From NCBI GenBank assembly GCA_013398175.1, contig VZRZ01004300.1, positions 1,296,231-1,360,230 of the forward strand: a stretch of DNA of 64,000 nucleotides, read 5' to 3'. The notes beneath the pieces were generated by a model. The model searched no databases. It had not been told where the DNA came from and saw only the letters and a program-made list of their open reading frames with translations. Shown one piece after another: positions 23,745 through 36,689 of the stretch. The stretch comes from Climacteris rufus (Eukaryota > Chordata > Aves > Passeriformes > Climacteridae). The translations under genes and the position numbers were made by a program. Every line of letters begins with the position of its first letter. The stretch's first letter is position 1.

Positions 23745-26700
23745 CTGTAAACAAAAGGAAAACATCCACTTAGAAACTGCCAGTTCCTACACCACTGTGA
23801 CCTGTTTAAAAGTAAGTCTGCACTATCACCTGTCAAAAATGCCTTCACTAGAAGTATAGCACGTACCCGCTCAGTTTCTTCTGTTTTTGAAAAGCAGATT
23901 TAAAGATGACAGACTTATGGGGAGAAACATTTGTGCCTTTTTTGTTTCTTTATAATTTATTAAGAAGCCTTATGTGAGTTCACTTCTGCTCTAGTTTACC
24001 AGAAGTAATTCTGAAGCCTGTTTTTAAAGGGGAATCACCAAACAAGCCAAGAAGAATTTGCATGCCACTGTACATAGGAGTTAAGCCTTAGCAAACAGGA
24101 ACAGCAGCCCTTTTAATACAACACTTCTAAAGCTTTATTTAGTTCAGGGCCAGTTCCTATCTACTGGAGAAAGAGAGAGAAGAGAGAACAGGCAGGAATT
24201 TTTTTTCTGTATTTCAATAGCCTACTCTTCACTGAAAACTCTCCAGAAGTACCTTCCCAGCAAAGCCATAAATGACTAATTTTTAAGAACATTCTTTTGG
24301 AGCCAAATTAGTAATACAAAGTAATAAAACCCCCTTTTATGATAAAGCAGCAACAACCTCTTTGTATTGTCTCATACATACCTGACATCCCATCATAGCG
24401 ATTTCTTTAGGAAATTTCCTCAAGAACGCTCAGTACAGAGCATACAGATTCTTCTCAAAAAAGTATTTTAACTGCATAAGAATACATCTATCTATCTTGC
24501 ACCAAGCAGTGGTTTGCTTCCTCAGTTATATGTCACATCACAGCAATTTTCACATCCATATGAACATTATTTGCTCTTTCCCAAAAACTGGTAGCCCTGT
24601 CAACCATTTTTGCTGATCAACTTCCTAGAAGTTAAACCTGGCTCCTGCCAAAAACTACAGAATCAGTTACAGCAACATCCATTTGACAAATCTGCACTCT
24701 CAAACTCTAGTGGAACCTGTCTGTTCCCTCAGATGTGTTTATCACCTCACTGATTTCTGCCCCTCTTGAAACAGAACCCAAGGGGAACAAACTGTTCTGC
24801 CCCTACAGCACCCAGCCCAGTCAGATCAACCACACACCTCTCACTGACACACTGTGAGGAACAGCAACAAAATACGTACAGTTTTTTATTTTTTGCCATT
24901 TCACATAGCCATGGAGGTTACAGCTGGCCACCTACAATAACAGGCAGCCATCTACTAGCAGTACTAGGAGAGTCTCCTGATGATAACCAAAATCCAAGCT
25001 CTACATTCAAAAGACTGGGTCAGATAACACCACTGGCTGGCTAAGGCTGCTGAAGAAGTACACTGCTAAGTTACCACTGAAACACCTTCTATTTATACTC
25101 TTTAGGTGCCTAATCTCAGCCAGTAGCGAACAGCAACAGAGCCAACCAGCAGACACATCAACCTTACTTTTAAAGTATATTGCCTGAGAAAGGCCACTGA
25201 CAGTACTGAACTAATGAAGCATGCAGAACATTACTGAAAGACCTCATACTTCGGAAGAAGTGACAAAGAAAAAAGTCAAAACAATTCTCTTACAGCAGAA
25301 CAGAAGCATGTGAAAGTCTGCTGCTTTGATATGTCTCTATGAAATAGAGCTCTTCCACACAGACACCTTACACAGCCACATTGTGCCAGCATGTTCTCCT
25401 TGCACACTCATCTGCTTTTTCTGTTCACAAGTGCTACCATGGTATACCAATGTTTTAGAGTGCTACCATGGTATATACCCTGTTTTAGAGAAAATCTGGC
25501 AAAGTAAGAATTCTAACCCGCTTAGGAAAAAACAAAGCAGATACAACTGGTCATGCTGACTGCCTGAGGCGGGACATGGATTTCTCCCTTCTGGTAAGCA
25601 ATCAGGTCCCTCTGCCTTGCTTCCCTCCAGACAACAGGGAAGAAAGAAGATTCCCTCTCTCGTGCACAATTTTTAGTTCTTTTCCATTTTCACTGAAATG
25701 GCTAATCATTTTTCCTAAAGGACTGGTGAAGGAAGAAGGAAGGAAGGAAGACAAGCTTCACTTGGTCCATCTTCATCCTGTTCTTCTCTATTTCATGTCT
25801 GGAGAAATAAAGACATCCTGCTAATCTAACACAATCTCCCAACACTAAGCTTCTTTCATTAGCCAGAAGGTAGAGGAGAAGGCAAAAGAGATAAAATCAG
25901 CACACCTAGAGCTCAGACAACATGCTGACTGGGGCCAGTAGACCTGGTAAAAGATGTTTTTCATGTGCATAAAGAATAAATAAAAAAGGAGAGGAAAACA
26001 GAGAAATCATCATAGCAGTGAACAGGATTTATTCCATTCACCTAAATTAAAGGCAGTCTTTACTAAAGGTAACTAAGTGTTCTCTGAAGTAGCACTAAGA
26101 GGATGGACACTAATCAAAGAAAAAGTCTCATCTGACTCTTTCATCCATAAAGTTATGTGAACAGATGAACTTCTGGTCTAAGATGTGTGAACTCAAGTTC
26201 AGGAAGGGAGAAACAGGAGACAAAGCAGACAAGGGTCCTGAAGGGCAGAATCCTACTTAATGAGAGCTTTGCAGAGACTAAGTGGTTTTGTCTGGTCAGC
26301 CTGTATGCTGAGGGCTGAAACTATTCCACTTTGAAACCTTAGTTTGCATTAAAGGCAGATGTCAAAGGTGGTAAAAAAAGTCCTGACAAACCCCCACCAC
26401 ACTGTTCTGAAGCATCACCTTTTGATTCATGATGGAAAGAGGGGACCCACCCACTGCTGTTTATGTGCCACTGACACATCTTCTGAATGCAGGGGAGCCC
26501 TAAGACTCTTCAGCAAGACTGACAAAAGTCTACCTTTTTTTCTGGACATACTCCTCTGCTCTGCATAGCATCTTAGAAACTTGCTACAATGTACAATGAG
26601 AGAAACCCTTTGGTTTGTTCATCTCAACCCTGCCTTTCCTGTAGTCTAGCTATACAGAACTAGATGCTGTTTCACACATACAAATCTAACTGCGAAGAGT

Positions 26701-29700
26701 TTTCCACTGCCATCCCATCCCAATTTCATCTTAATCCACATGCATCCATGCAATCACATTTTCACCCTTCCAATGAAACAAGAGCCATGTTGTACACAAG
26801 ACCATGTTAAGACTACACCTTAGATGAGGCTAAAAAGGCAGAACATTAGTGTGACATCCTAAATACTCATGTTCAAGGCTGTATCCCTCAAGAGAGCAAT
26901 CAGCATATGTAGTTCTCATAACCAGCTGCATTACAGGGAAAACACAGAGGAAATGTAAGGTTATTACCTCACTAACAGCACTCAGAAAACAAATATTAAA
27001 GCTTTTTTTTTTTTACTATAAAAGAAGCTGCACTCCAATTTCTGAAAATTATAAAATTCAGCAACTCCATGAAACACCTCTACTCCGAATTTGTATCACA
27101 AACATACATACCTTCCTTTTGCCCACAGGCTCCCAAGGAGAAACATCACTCCATGAAGTGTTACAAAAGTAGTTTTCACCTGCATCAAAACTTTTAAGAT
27201 TCTAAAAGAAAAATGAAAACAAGAAATGAAAACAAGATTTTTGCAGTCTGTTCTGAAGATAAAGAAATTCTTCATAGGAAATAAGGAAAAATTAAGAAGG
27301 AAAACCCACACAAAGAGAGGATGACTTGGAAGTCCATACACTATTCAGATACAGGTCTCAAAACTCCAGTCAAAGAAATTACTTCTTTGAGTCTCTTTGA
27401 TTTATTTTACCTCAAATACTTGTTCATATGACCGTGTGGTAATAGAGTAGGAATTCTGAACATTTCATAGTTACGGAAAATTAATACAAGGAGTGAAAAT
27501 ATTTACATTGTAATTCCACTGCTTCCAGCCAAGTTCACAATGAACACTCAAAGTATTTTCTCCTTCTACCTTCCTCCTCCTCCATCTGTAGTATTTCATT
27601 GCTTACTTCCATTTATTAACTTACCACTATGGTTTATTCTGCAACAGGTTTTAGTATTAAATCTGCATAGCATTGCTACGCTTTAAACTTGGAAAAACAA
27701 AAGGCATTCACAGAAGCTTATTTCCAGGAGCTGCTTTTCCTGAAGCTGCAAAAGCAACAATATTATCATGTCTGGAACAACTGTGTCAGGGTAAACAACT
27801 TTCCTTACAGCATCCTTCTCATCAATCCCATCAGAGCCGTTTATGTGCCTCAAGCCAAAGACAGCTACCATCCTAAAAATACGAAGTTAGCCCCCAGTTT
27901 TCTGAGACGCACACATATCCAAATACAAACTTAATAAAAAAAAAAAAAACAAACAACAACAAACAAACTAGATCCCTGTTTACTGGGCATTTCTGAAGAC
28001 CCTAGGCTAGCTGCAGCAGCACACCAGAGTGCCTTAGATGAACTACAGGCTACAAAGCCAGGCTTTACCCACAGAAAACTTGCATCCCTTCTCCCCTCAC
28101 ATTCTTCACTTTCACAAATCCCTCTTCACCCAAAACTCTGCGGATACTTAGAGGGCAAGATGTTTCCACACATGCACCAAACACCACTGGAACAGCAGAA
28201 GCAGATAATAAATAACATTAAAGACCAGATGACCTTAAAAAGGAGTGGAATTCACAAATTTAATAGTTTGTGGAAAAAAACCCCACAATATTTATGTGAA
28301 ATTTAGCAGCAACACAGAATATACTCAGCAACAAAGAGAAACAAAGACTCAAAAATCAAACAAATATAGAACCCTACTTAAGGCAGGCTCTGTCTGCACT
28401 AGACTCTTGTCCACACCGTGCAAGTATGAGCATTCCTGTGTGTTCACAGATTATAGTAAGCCAAAACATCATACCAGTGATAATTTGATTTAAACTTCAT
28501 TATTCAAGAATTTAGAAAAATGTAGCTTGGTTTGCAATAAGCTTTCTAGCTTTTTCAACCATCAAGTTTACCCAAGGAGAAACCTGAAAACCTCAGGGCC
28601 ACAATAAATCCCCTTCAATCTAATAAACACCTAGTCACTGAATGAATCATGTATTTACCCTTCAGCCAAACTGTCTTAAAAAAAAAAAACAAAAACAAAA
28701 ATCAAAAACACCTTACAAATAACTCTTGCATGGAACAAGAGAAATCCCAGAACTTTTGAGAATGATAGAGAAAATTAAGAGGTCTGAGATTTACTGAGAA
28801 TTTTTCAGCCTATGCTGGAGTGAATTACACACTGTTAAAAAAAGCTTTTTTTAAGTTTATAGCTTATCTCAAATATGTTCTGGCTCTGGTTTGAAAGACA
28901 GGCTCCTACACTTAAACACCAGATTTCCACAAGCCAAACACGTCACAATACATCTAGGTAATTTTGCTGAAAAATCTATTTCCTACAGAGAAATATTTGC
29001 TAATAAACCATTCTTAATTAATTTATAACCATTTTTATCAATACAATTAGTGGTGCAAATGGCTCTTGTGAACACTTGCTTTAAACAGAGACCCACTAAC
29101 TTGTTGTGCCCTTTCCACACGTCTCACTTCCAGGACAGGAGAAAAACAGAAGAAGGGAAAGGTAACAAGAAGGGAACAAAGCCCTCTGAGAAGCCTGACT
29201 AATCCTGATGCAAAATAGGTATTTTTAAGTTGAAGAGGAAGACATTTTTAAACTAAGAACTGTTCTCCTCTCTCTATTAAAACAATCATTGCTTTCCAGA
29301 ACAAAAAGATAAAAAGCTCAGTTTAAATGAAGACACAGAATCATAGAACAGAATCACGGAACGGTCTGGGTTGGAAAGGACCCTGCAGATCATTTAGTTC
29401 CAGCCCCTCTGCCAAGGGCAGGGATGCCACTCACTAGACCAGGTTGTCCAGGGCCCCATCCACCCTGGCTTCAAACACAGCCAGCAATGGGGCATCCACA
29501 GCTTCTCTGGGCAACTTGTGCAGGTGCCTCAGCACTCTCTGAGTAAAGAATTCCTTCCTAACATCTAATCTAAACCTACCCTCTTTCAGTTTAAACCACT
29601 GCTGCCCCTTGTCCTGTCCCTAATTGTCTATATAAAAAGTCCCTCTCCCTCCTTTTTATGAACCTCCTTCAGGAACTGGAAGGCTGCAATGAAGTCTCCC

Positions 29701-31912
29701 CAAAGCCTTCTCTTCTTCAGGCTGAAAACCTCAGCTCTCCCAGCATGTCTTCAGAGCAGAGGTGCTCCAGCCCTCGGATCATCTTCATGGCCCTAAAGAT
29801 GACAATATGTTAAAAAAGCTAAAACATTTCACTAAAGGAAACCTCTGACATTACAGTGTACTTAAACAGACTACTTGGAGAATCAAACTATCATCTAGCC
29901 AAAACACTTTTGTTTTTTTCCTAGTAGAAGATCAATTACCCTAAAAACGAATCCATTTGGTTTCTAAGTTACAGAGATACAAGTTCTATGTGAAATTCCT
30001 TCATCTTCCTCACAAACTATTGTCCAGTATCATGCCTTATTACAACAGTGTAAGACCAATTTTAAGACCAGATGGCAGGTCACATTTATATCATATCATA
30101 TTGCATTTCATTTCTTACTTTGTCCAGCCTCTTCACAGAGTCCAGAATCAATATCAATATTTGAGAAAACAAACAAACTTAAGCTACTTCTCACTAGATG
30201 GTCCTTAAGATCCCTTCAAACCCAGGCCATTCTATGATTGCATTTTATTAAGACTTCACACATCACATGGTACCAAAAAGAAACACCATCATTATATGAG
30301 CCAAGTACATATCAAGCTCTAGAAACCATTCTTCCTGCTGCTAAAGCTGTATCAAAACCAGCCCTAGATTACCTGGAAAAAAACAAACTGAAGTTATGAA
30401 CTTGGCTGAAGGAGAATCATTTGCAAGGAAAAGTAGTAAGAGTGTTTTTTTGGCCCAAATCTCACAGAGGTTTTTCCACAAAGGAAATGTTTGCTGGTTT
30501 TCCCACCACCAGTTAATAAAAATGAAGCAAAACAAACTAAATGCACATTATATATAACCCCCAAAACCCAACCAAATACAAAACACCTTATTCCTTATTT
30601 ACCAATTAAGTCCATACTGCAATCAGAGACTGCAGCCAATTCACAGTAAAAACCTATCACCATCAGAACCTTTCTACTTCAAATGGTCAAGACAGACTCA
30701 GAGTTTGAGTTAAGAAGTTAGACTACAAAACAATATATAACACAGTAAAAACAGTAAATTAATAGAAATTACCAGACATTATGATTTTCCTTGAGCTATT
30801 ATGACATTTAGATATATCTGACACTTAGTTCAACTGCAGTAACAAAAAATGTTCCAAAATTAGTTATGCATGTAGCCCAGAACAATTTTCTTTCCAATTG
30901 CTTACTTACACAGTTTCAGGGAAAAAAACACCACAAAAGACACAACAGCACCCTTATGGAGCATTAAACCTGCTTTGTTACCATCATACAGAAGCAATCC
31001 AACCTCCTGACTATGGTCAATGAGAAATCATTAATACACTCAACAGCCTGTGCCACCAGCTCACTGAACTACAGTACTGTTTGGAAACAGAGTTACATTG
31101 CTGTGTTTGCACTTCTTCTGCTATTAGGCTTGCCAGTCTGATGGTGTTCATTCTTCCTGACTGCTGTACAGAATTTTCTCCTGGAAGTGGCAACAATGGT
31201 ACTAGGTTCCTCTTAAACACCCCAGTACACCTGCATATACTTTTTAAGATGCAGAACCAAACTACAACTCAGTAAGACAATTTTGGTATCTTCCCCTGGA
31301 CACATGGTTTAAAGGCTTATCCATTTTCAGAAAGGCTGATGATTCGTATTTTTCAGATGCCTGCCCTTGATATGTGATGGGATGTCTTCGGGTAGACTCA
31401 AGTCCTCATCTGCTTGTGATTTTAAAACAATTGAAAAAATTGCTGCATAGCACACAAATAACAGTTCATCAGTCTGTGGTGTTTTCTCCTAAAGCCATAC
31501 TGCTTCCTTTTGTTGAAACATTACTAACTAGAAAATGTGCAGCACCACCTTGTTAAGAACACACCTTGTTAAGAAATACAGCTTCTTTCAATGTCACATG
31601 CTAACACAATAAATTCCTCCCCTGGCATATGAGCAGTCAATAAAGAGTAATCCTTGACGTGAGGACCCCCCCATAAAGATCTACTACAGAGGAGCATCAT
31701 ACACACACACTAAAATTCAGGTATTTTTCAGGGGGTTACATTTCAGATTGGTTTATATTTCAGATTGGTTTACATTCTTTCAAATGCTTTACCTTCAACA
31801 ATTCCCTGCAGCTGTCAAGGCCAAGATCCACAAGAATGTCCTTCACCTTTTTTCGAGCCTTCCTTACATTATCAAGGTTTTGAACAGGAATTTGATACAT
31901 TTTGCACTTTTC
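20784..31912 (-). CDS. ADNP2: ADNP2, zinc-finger homeobox protein
   Basis: Three coding exons (31900-31793, 27201-27112, 23744-20784) splice in phase 0 into 1052 residues, close to the length of mammalian ADNP2. The start MYQIPVQNLDN and the ends of the fingers and homeodomain match ADNP2 as I know it. Domains by approximate residue: four N-terminal C2H2-type fingers (75-205), a proline-rich NQPV-repeat region (about 348-503), further fingers including CPVCNELFPSNVYEVHMEVAH-type (from about 614) and CIHCCGVY (about 833), then a C-terminal homeodomain-like segment (about 978-1040, YFHKRPYPSKKE... WKIDVASFFGK). ADNP2 is a nuclear chromatin protein and paralogue of ADNP, a partner of CHD4 and HP1. 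It lies in the same orientation as RBFA, as in mammals. All introns have GT-AG ends. Nothing looks broken. Confidence 0.95.
22435..22860 (-). repeat. ADNP2: ADNP2 NQPV coding repeat region
   Basis: In the reading frame a unit like LPVNQPVAPGV recurs about ten times (LNQPV, VNQSI, VTQPV, VNQPV, VAQTV, VRQPV). At DNA level the words gcaaccggctggttcacagg recur with few changes. The same kind of repeat exists in mammalian ADNP2, so unit number rather than presence is likely to vary. Confidence 0.85.
23745..27111 (-). other. ADNP2: ADNP2 intron 3
   Basis: Canonical GT-AG intron of 3367 bases. Contains a short direct duplication of a gtgctaccatggtata word at about 25431-25490 and an A/G-rich run near 25735. 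No exon or clear mobile element seen. Confidence 0.8.
27112..27201 (-). CDS. ADNP2: ADNP2 exon 3
   Basis: A 90-base exon with TTTTAG acceptor and AGGAAG|gtatgt donor, phase 0 at both ends. It encodes NLKSFDAGENYFCNTSWSDV and then SPWEPVGKRK, the conserved tryptophan-rich piece just before the first zinc finger. It was not visible as a stand-alone open frame because the overlapping longer frame is a different phase. Confidence 0.92.
27932..27967. repeat. Poly-A / (CAA)n tract
   Basis: A 13-base A run followed by CAAACAACAACAAACAAAC. Simple repeat inside ADNP2 intron 2. Confidence 0.75.
29337..29800 (-). mobile_element. CR1 LINE 3' fragment, reverse orientation
   Basis: Clear CR1: cagaatcatagaacagaatc terminal repeat, ctgggttggaaaggaccctg, agaccaggttgtccaggg, cttcctaacatctaatctaa, ccccttgtcctgtcccta and aagccttctcttcttcaggc in the expected reverse order. 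About 460 bases of 3'UTR and the end of the coding part are retained. Lies in ADNP2 intron 2. Confidence 0.95.
30194..30241 (+). mobile_element. Short CR1 3' tail
   Basis: Contains tagatggtccttaagatccc and ccaggccattctatgattgc, the last 45 bases of a CR1 in sense direction. The element upstream of this is not recognisable. Confidence 0.7.
31793..31912 (-). CDS. ADNP2: ADNP2 exon 2, start codon exon
   Basis: The minus-strand acceptor is CCCAG|GAAAAGTGCAAA; the ATG is at 31900-31898. The exon encodes 36 residues, MYQIPVQNLDNVRKARKKVK through CRELLK, and ends at TTGAAG|gtaaag, phase 0. The start is chosen because it matches the ADNP2 family N-terminus; twelve bases of 5'UTR precede it in this exon. 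Confidence 0.92.
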
Positions 31913-32048
31913 CTGGGGGGGGGGAAAAAAACCATACCAAAAATAAGGGAAAGAAATAATTAAAAAGAAGGAAAAAAAAGTGATGAACTACTTGAACACG
32001 GACACTTGCATTTAACAGTGTTAAAATAGGAACTAAAATCTGAAAAGT

Positions 32049-32612
32049 CATAGAATAGAGTTATTTAGGTTGGAAAAGACCTCTAGGATCTTTGAGTCCA
32101 CGTATCAACCCAGTACTGTTAGTGAATCATTGACCACGTCCCTCATCACCACATTAAATACCTCCAGGGACGGAGACTGAAGCACTTCTCTGGCCAGCCC
32201 ATTCCTGTGCTTGGCAACCCTTTTTCTGAAGCAGTTTTTCCTAATATCCAACCTAAACCTCCCCTGGTGCAACCTGAGGCCACTTCCTCTTGTCCTGTCA
32301 CTTGGTACTTGGGAGAAGAGACTGATCCCCACCTGGTCCAGCTCCTTTCAGGCAGCTGTAGAGAGGGAGAAGATCCCTCGAGCCTCCTTTTCTCCAGACT
32401 GAACACCCCCAGCTCCCTCAGCAACTCCTCATCAGACCTGTGCTCCAGACCTTTTCCTGGACATGCTCCAGCCCCTCAGTGTCTTTCTTGTATGAGGGGC
32501 CCAGAACTGGACACAGCACTCGAGGTGTGGCCTCACCAGTGCCAGGTACAGGGGGACAATCACTGCCCTGGTCCTGTTGGCCACGCTATCACTGATACAG
32601 GCCAGGATAGAA
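32049..32612 (-). mobile_element. CR1 LINE 3' fragment, reverse orientation
   Basis: Begins catagaatagagttatttag, then ggttggaaaagacctctagg, the accacgtccctcatcacc box, ctcccttctcc-type leader words, and ends in the gtgtggcctcaccagtgcca and ggccacgctatcactgata boxes. A different CR1 subfamily from that at 29.3 kb, close to the one at 63.1 kb. It sits about 140 bases upstream of ADNP2 exon 2 (in ADNP2 intron 1). Confidence 0.93.
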
Positions 32613-34439
32613 ATTCTTAAAAAAAAAAAACTAAATTCTTAAGCCAAGGAAGTGGTCTCATTAATATTTCCCAGTAGATCACCTGACTGATTTTACAGGA
32701 AACAGAATCTGATTTGGGGTGAAATTCTTTGCATTTCTTTTATCTACAGAAAATTACAAATTTTTCATTCAGATCTCCTTGTGTCTACATGGCCAGAATA
32801 CTTGTTTTCTGTTTTTTCTGTAAAAGAACATTAACACCAAAACTTTATTAAGTTCTATTCAGAAAATGACTACCAATTCAGTCAGGAAAGAGAATTTCAG
32901 CACCTTTCACCTTGAATGTTAGCATCAAGATGAGAAGTCTCTTCAATGGTTTTGTTTGCTGTCATGGATGTACACGCTTAAAGTATGATAGCCAGTAAAA
33001 TCTAGACTTCCTGCCTAAGTTTCTAGTTTTGTAAACTGATCAGGTATCCCCATGGGCTTAGCTTTAGAAGTATGTCTCTTTGTCAATTCCTTCCTGGATT
33101 CCAACAAAATGCAATTTAGACTGAGCTTTAAGAAACTAACATGGACACAGAATGCAAAATCTAACCCTAACCCTGCACTGAAAAATGTCACTGGGAGCCT
33201 CTCGGGTATTTGGTGCTTCAATAGCTGGCAGAGGATCCAGGAAAATTTACATCATCTTAGTCCTTACTGCTAAATAATTCACCCATCCAGGAGGAGGTTA
33301 AACAAGAAAAAGAAATTAAAAAAAAAATAAAGGAAATCCCCGAACTGTACTTCAGTCTTGACAGTCTCAAATGTCTTGAAAATCTGTACTTCACCAAAAA
33401 AAGCACCAACCCCACCAACACGAAATCTGTACTTTGAACATGACTTACATGCAAATAGCTTCAAAATCCCCTTGCACATAAGACACCAGCTACAAGCTGA
33501 GCCTCAAAGAAAAAAACACACCACACAAACATAAAAAAATGTTCTATTCTGTATGCAACCCTCCTCCCAAACCTTAATTTATGTACAAAACATACAATTG
33601 AGGGGTTTATAATTAAAATTCAAACAACTCACATACTATTCTTCTCTTCTTCTCCCCCAAAAGGAAAGGCGTGTAGAGAGAAGTGGAGAGGGAACCCCAT
33701 TTGACAGATGCTAGTCTTGTTTTCTAATGTTTTTTGTCAGCAAGAAGTCCAGAAGACATTCTGATACCATTGGGGTGTGTGTAGAACAGGAACCTATACA
33801 GAATGGAATAAATCAGAGTAACTGGTCTGGCATTCTCTCAAAACGCAAGGAGTAAAAATGTGACACAAAATCCTCTTTTAAAAGTGAAGTCCACCAGGCA
33901 TTTGCATAGCCTCTGGTTAAAGCTTTACAATCAGTCCCTCTATGACAGCAGGTTTTCCACATCAACCCCACGGTCCAGTGTGGGCAACAACAGAGCTGAC
34001 TGGACATCACCATGCTCAGATTAGCCAGAAGGAGATGTGGTTCAGTATGTTGGGCTCCACTGGAAACACTTCCTCCATCTCAGTCTTTCAACTCATACAC
34101 TGATGCTACTGCAGAAGGTGAAGCAGGCATTTGCGGAGGCGTGTCTAGCTCACAAAAAGAAACAGTCCGAAAAGGGGGCAGTATGCAACACCCATGTACC
34201 TCAAGAGTCTTCTTAACCAGCAGTCTTTCTGAAATGGAAATTATTAATCCAGGAGAAAGAAAAACACACCAAAAAAACCACCATAACAAAAAAGAAACTT
34301 GAATATAAATTATTTTCCAGTTTTCAAGTAGTTGGTCTTCAATCCAAAGGCCACCATGTGCAATCATGAGCAAGGTTATTCAGTAGGCATTTAAGCAATC
34401 TGTTGGGGAGTCAGGCTCTTAAATTACTCATCTAACACT

Positions 34440-34770
34440 AGAATCACAGAATGACAGAACGGTTTGGGTTGGAAGGGACCTTAAAGATCACCTAGTTCCA
34501 GACCTCCTGCCATGGGCAGGGACACCTCCCACTAGACCAGGTTGCTCAAAGCCCCATCCAACCAAGCCTTGAACATTTCCAGGGATGGGGCATCCACAAC
34601 TTCTCTGGAAAACCTCTGGCAGTGCCTCACCACCCTCACAGTTAAGAACTTCTTCCTATGTCTACTCTAAATCTGGATTCGCTGTATCCATTACACCAGC
34701 AGTGCCCCATCACAAAGGTCACAAAAGCTCAACCTTCTAAGCTTATTCCCTCAAGCCCTCAGTTGAATTC
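34440..34770 (-). mobile_element. Composite element with CR1 3' end, copy 1
   Basis: Bases 34440 to about 34672 are a reverse CR1 3' end (ggtttgggttggaagggacc, agaccaggttgctcaaagcc, cctcaccaccctcacagtta). The next 100 bases are not ordinary CR1: ctggattcgctgtatccatt, accagcagtgccccatcaca, ccttctaagcttattccctc. The same junction and the same extra 100 bases occur at 49833-50180. This marks a defined composite element or unusual CR1 subfamily rather than a random neighbour. Confidence 0.85.
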
Positions 34771-35407
34771 TACTGAACTAGAGTTACTCTAGGCTCAAGC
34801 ATCTTGATCATTTTACCACACTGCCTACCTAAAAGACAAATTTATCCTACACTGCTTTTAGTTTTTGATTCCAAAGAAACTGGTAATCCACTGAGTTCTC
34901 AGAGTCAGTACCATTCCATAAATAGAACCAAGACAAGTTAATAGCAAAATAAAAGAACAATTTTAGCAGCTGATGTCTCAAATTAAGTTCTAAATAGGCC
35001 ATTCAACTCTTGCTCAGGCATTTTGTCCATCAACCTACTCCTGCATTTGCTGCTTATTTAGATAACATCTCCGTAATGATACACAAACTGGAGTTTCATT
35101 CAACAACACAGGCTCCTTTCACTTCTATATGTATTATCATAGATCATAACATCCAACTACATTCAGCTTTTCAAAGATCACAAATACAACTCTTCCCTTC
35201 CAGTATTTTAAGACTAACCTAAAAGACAAGGTAACAGGCTGCACGGTATCTTAGTAGTCAAAGACACCAGTTTGCCAAGTAACTGCCTTTTACTATCCTT
35301 TCTCTGCATTACAAATAAAGCAAAAAGGCTAAAATTTCACCTCTTCAAAGTGAGAAGTTGTCACAAAATGCTAAGTTCCCGTTTGTTCTGCTTCTTAGAA
35401 CAATACT

Positions 35408-35468
35408 CATTCACCCTGGAAGGGACCTCAAGAGGACACCCAGTTCAGCCTCCTAACAGCAGGCTCAA
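35408..35468 (-). mobile_element. CR1 remnant
   Basis: tcaccctggaagggacctca followed by a gttcagcctcctaacagcag box resembles the reverse CR1 3' end (tggaagggacctcaggagg...). Only about 60 bases remain. Confidence 0.5.
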
Positions 35469-36631
35469 CCATTAATGGCAACCAGGGCACTCTGTTCTGG
35501 CCAGTCAGGTTTGGCAGCCTCCCTTCCCCTACAGGAAATCAGCACCACATTCGTTTGTGTTCCTACAGAAAGCAGCAAATTAAAATGGAGCTGGTATGGA
35601 GCTGGCATAAGGAAGATGCACATATGTGCCTTCCATGTGCAAGCAAATACTACCAGCAAAATCCAGTGAACTAGAAAATCAGGCATTTCTAGAGCTTTCA
35701 GGAAAAGAGGCATGTTAGAAGATGCACAGAGAAAATGGCTGTAATGTAACCCTTTTAGACACCAGATAATTTGCACAGAAGCAAGATCTTCAGATGTGTC
35801 CCTAAGTGGCTGGCCTTCAGTACTCTGCTGCTCATAGAACTGTTTACAGCAGGGAAATTATGAAAGGCTTAGGGTATTTTGCACTTTCATATTATCTGCT
35901 TTGGAAATTGAATCATTTATAACTTTTACCTAGAAACTGTCATTAGTAACTGAGAAAGAGATTTTTATAAAGACTTTGGTCTTCATACAGATTTATAGGT
36001 TTTGGACCATTTGGGTTGGAGTATTTTCAAAAGTTTGTTTACCAACTTGTACTTCAGCAATTATCAGAAATTACAAGCACCAATAAAGAATTGTTTTCAT
36101 TTTAGTAAACTCACTAGAAGTTGATAATTCAGTATTAGCTGAGAAAACAGTAAGAACTTCATTCCTGAAAATGGAATGAAAGCCTGTGATCTGCTATTTC
36201 TAAAAACCTAAAGAACAAGAACACTGGATGGCAAAGGGAGCAGCCAGGACAGGCGTATTGAGAAACCGCTGAGGAGAATGCGCCCTTGGCTTGGCCATGC
36301 TGCATTTTATCCTCATCAGCTTTGTCTTGTTTCTGATAAACTCACAAGTCCTGTAAGAAGTCACACCTGGGTATCTCCTCAACCACATATTACATGGTCA
36401 GTTCCACTTCCTGGACTCTTATCTCTGCCTTGTGAAAGAGACCTAACCAGATTGACCAGTGCATCGGCACCATCAAAGCTCAGCCAGCCTACGGAGGGAC
36501 AGGGAAGAAAGGCTTCCTAAAGAAAAACAGTTGATTGATTAGAATGGGTACTATTCTTGTTCACTATCTGCATAATTTAAAATATAGATTAATAAAACTT
36601 ACAAAAAGCAGTTCTGGTCACCAAAGTAATT

Positions 36632-36689
36632 CCTCTATCTTCTTATATTCAAATTTCTGTCCTCTATCTTCTTATATTCAAATTTCTGT
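36632..36689. repeat. Exact 29-base tandem duplication
   Basis: The unit starting cctctatcttcttatattca is repeated twice head to tail without a mismatch (36632-36660 and 36661-36689). Confidence 0.95.

Larger units (their letters stand above)
27202..31792 (-). other. ADNP2: ADNP2 intron 2
   Basis: GT-AG intron of 4591 bases. It holds a poly-A/CAA tract at about 27932-27967, a reverse CR1 copy at 29337-29800, a short CR1 tail at 30194-30241 and a doubled ttcagattggttta word at 31743-31772. No other coding signal seen. Confidence 0.8.

Noticed and set aside
33163..33176. Two telomere-like CCCTAA units
   Set aside because: Two copies are expected by chance; no array.
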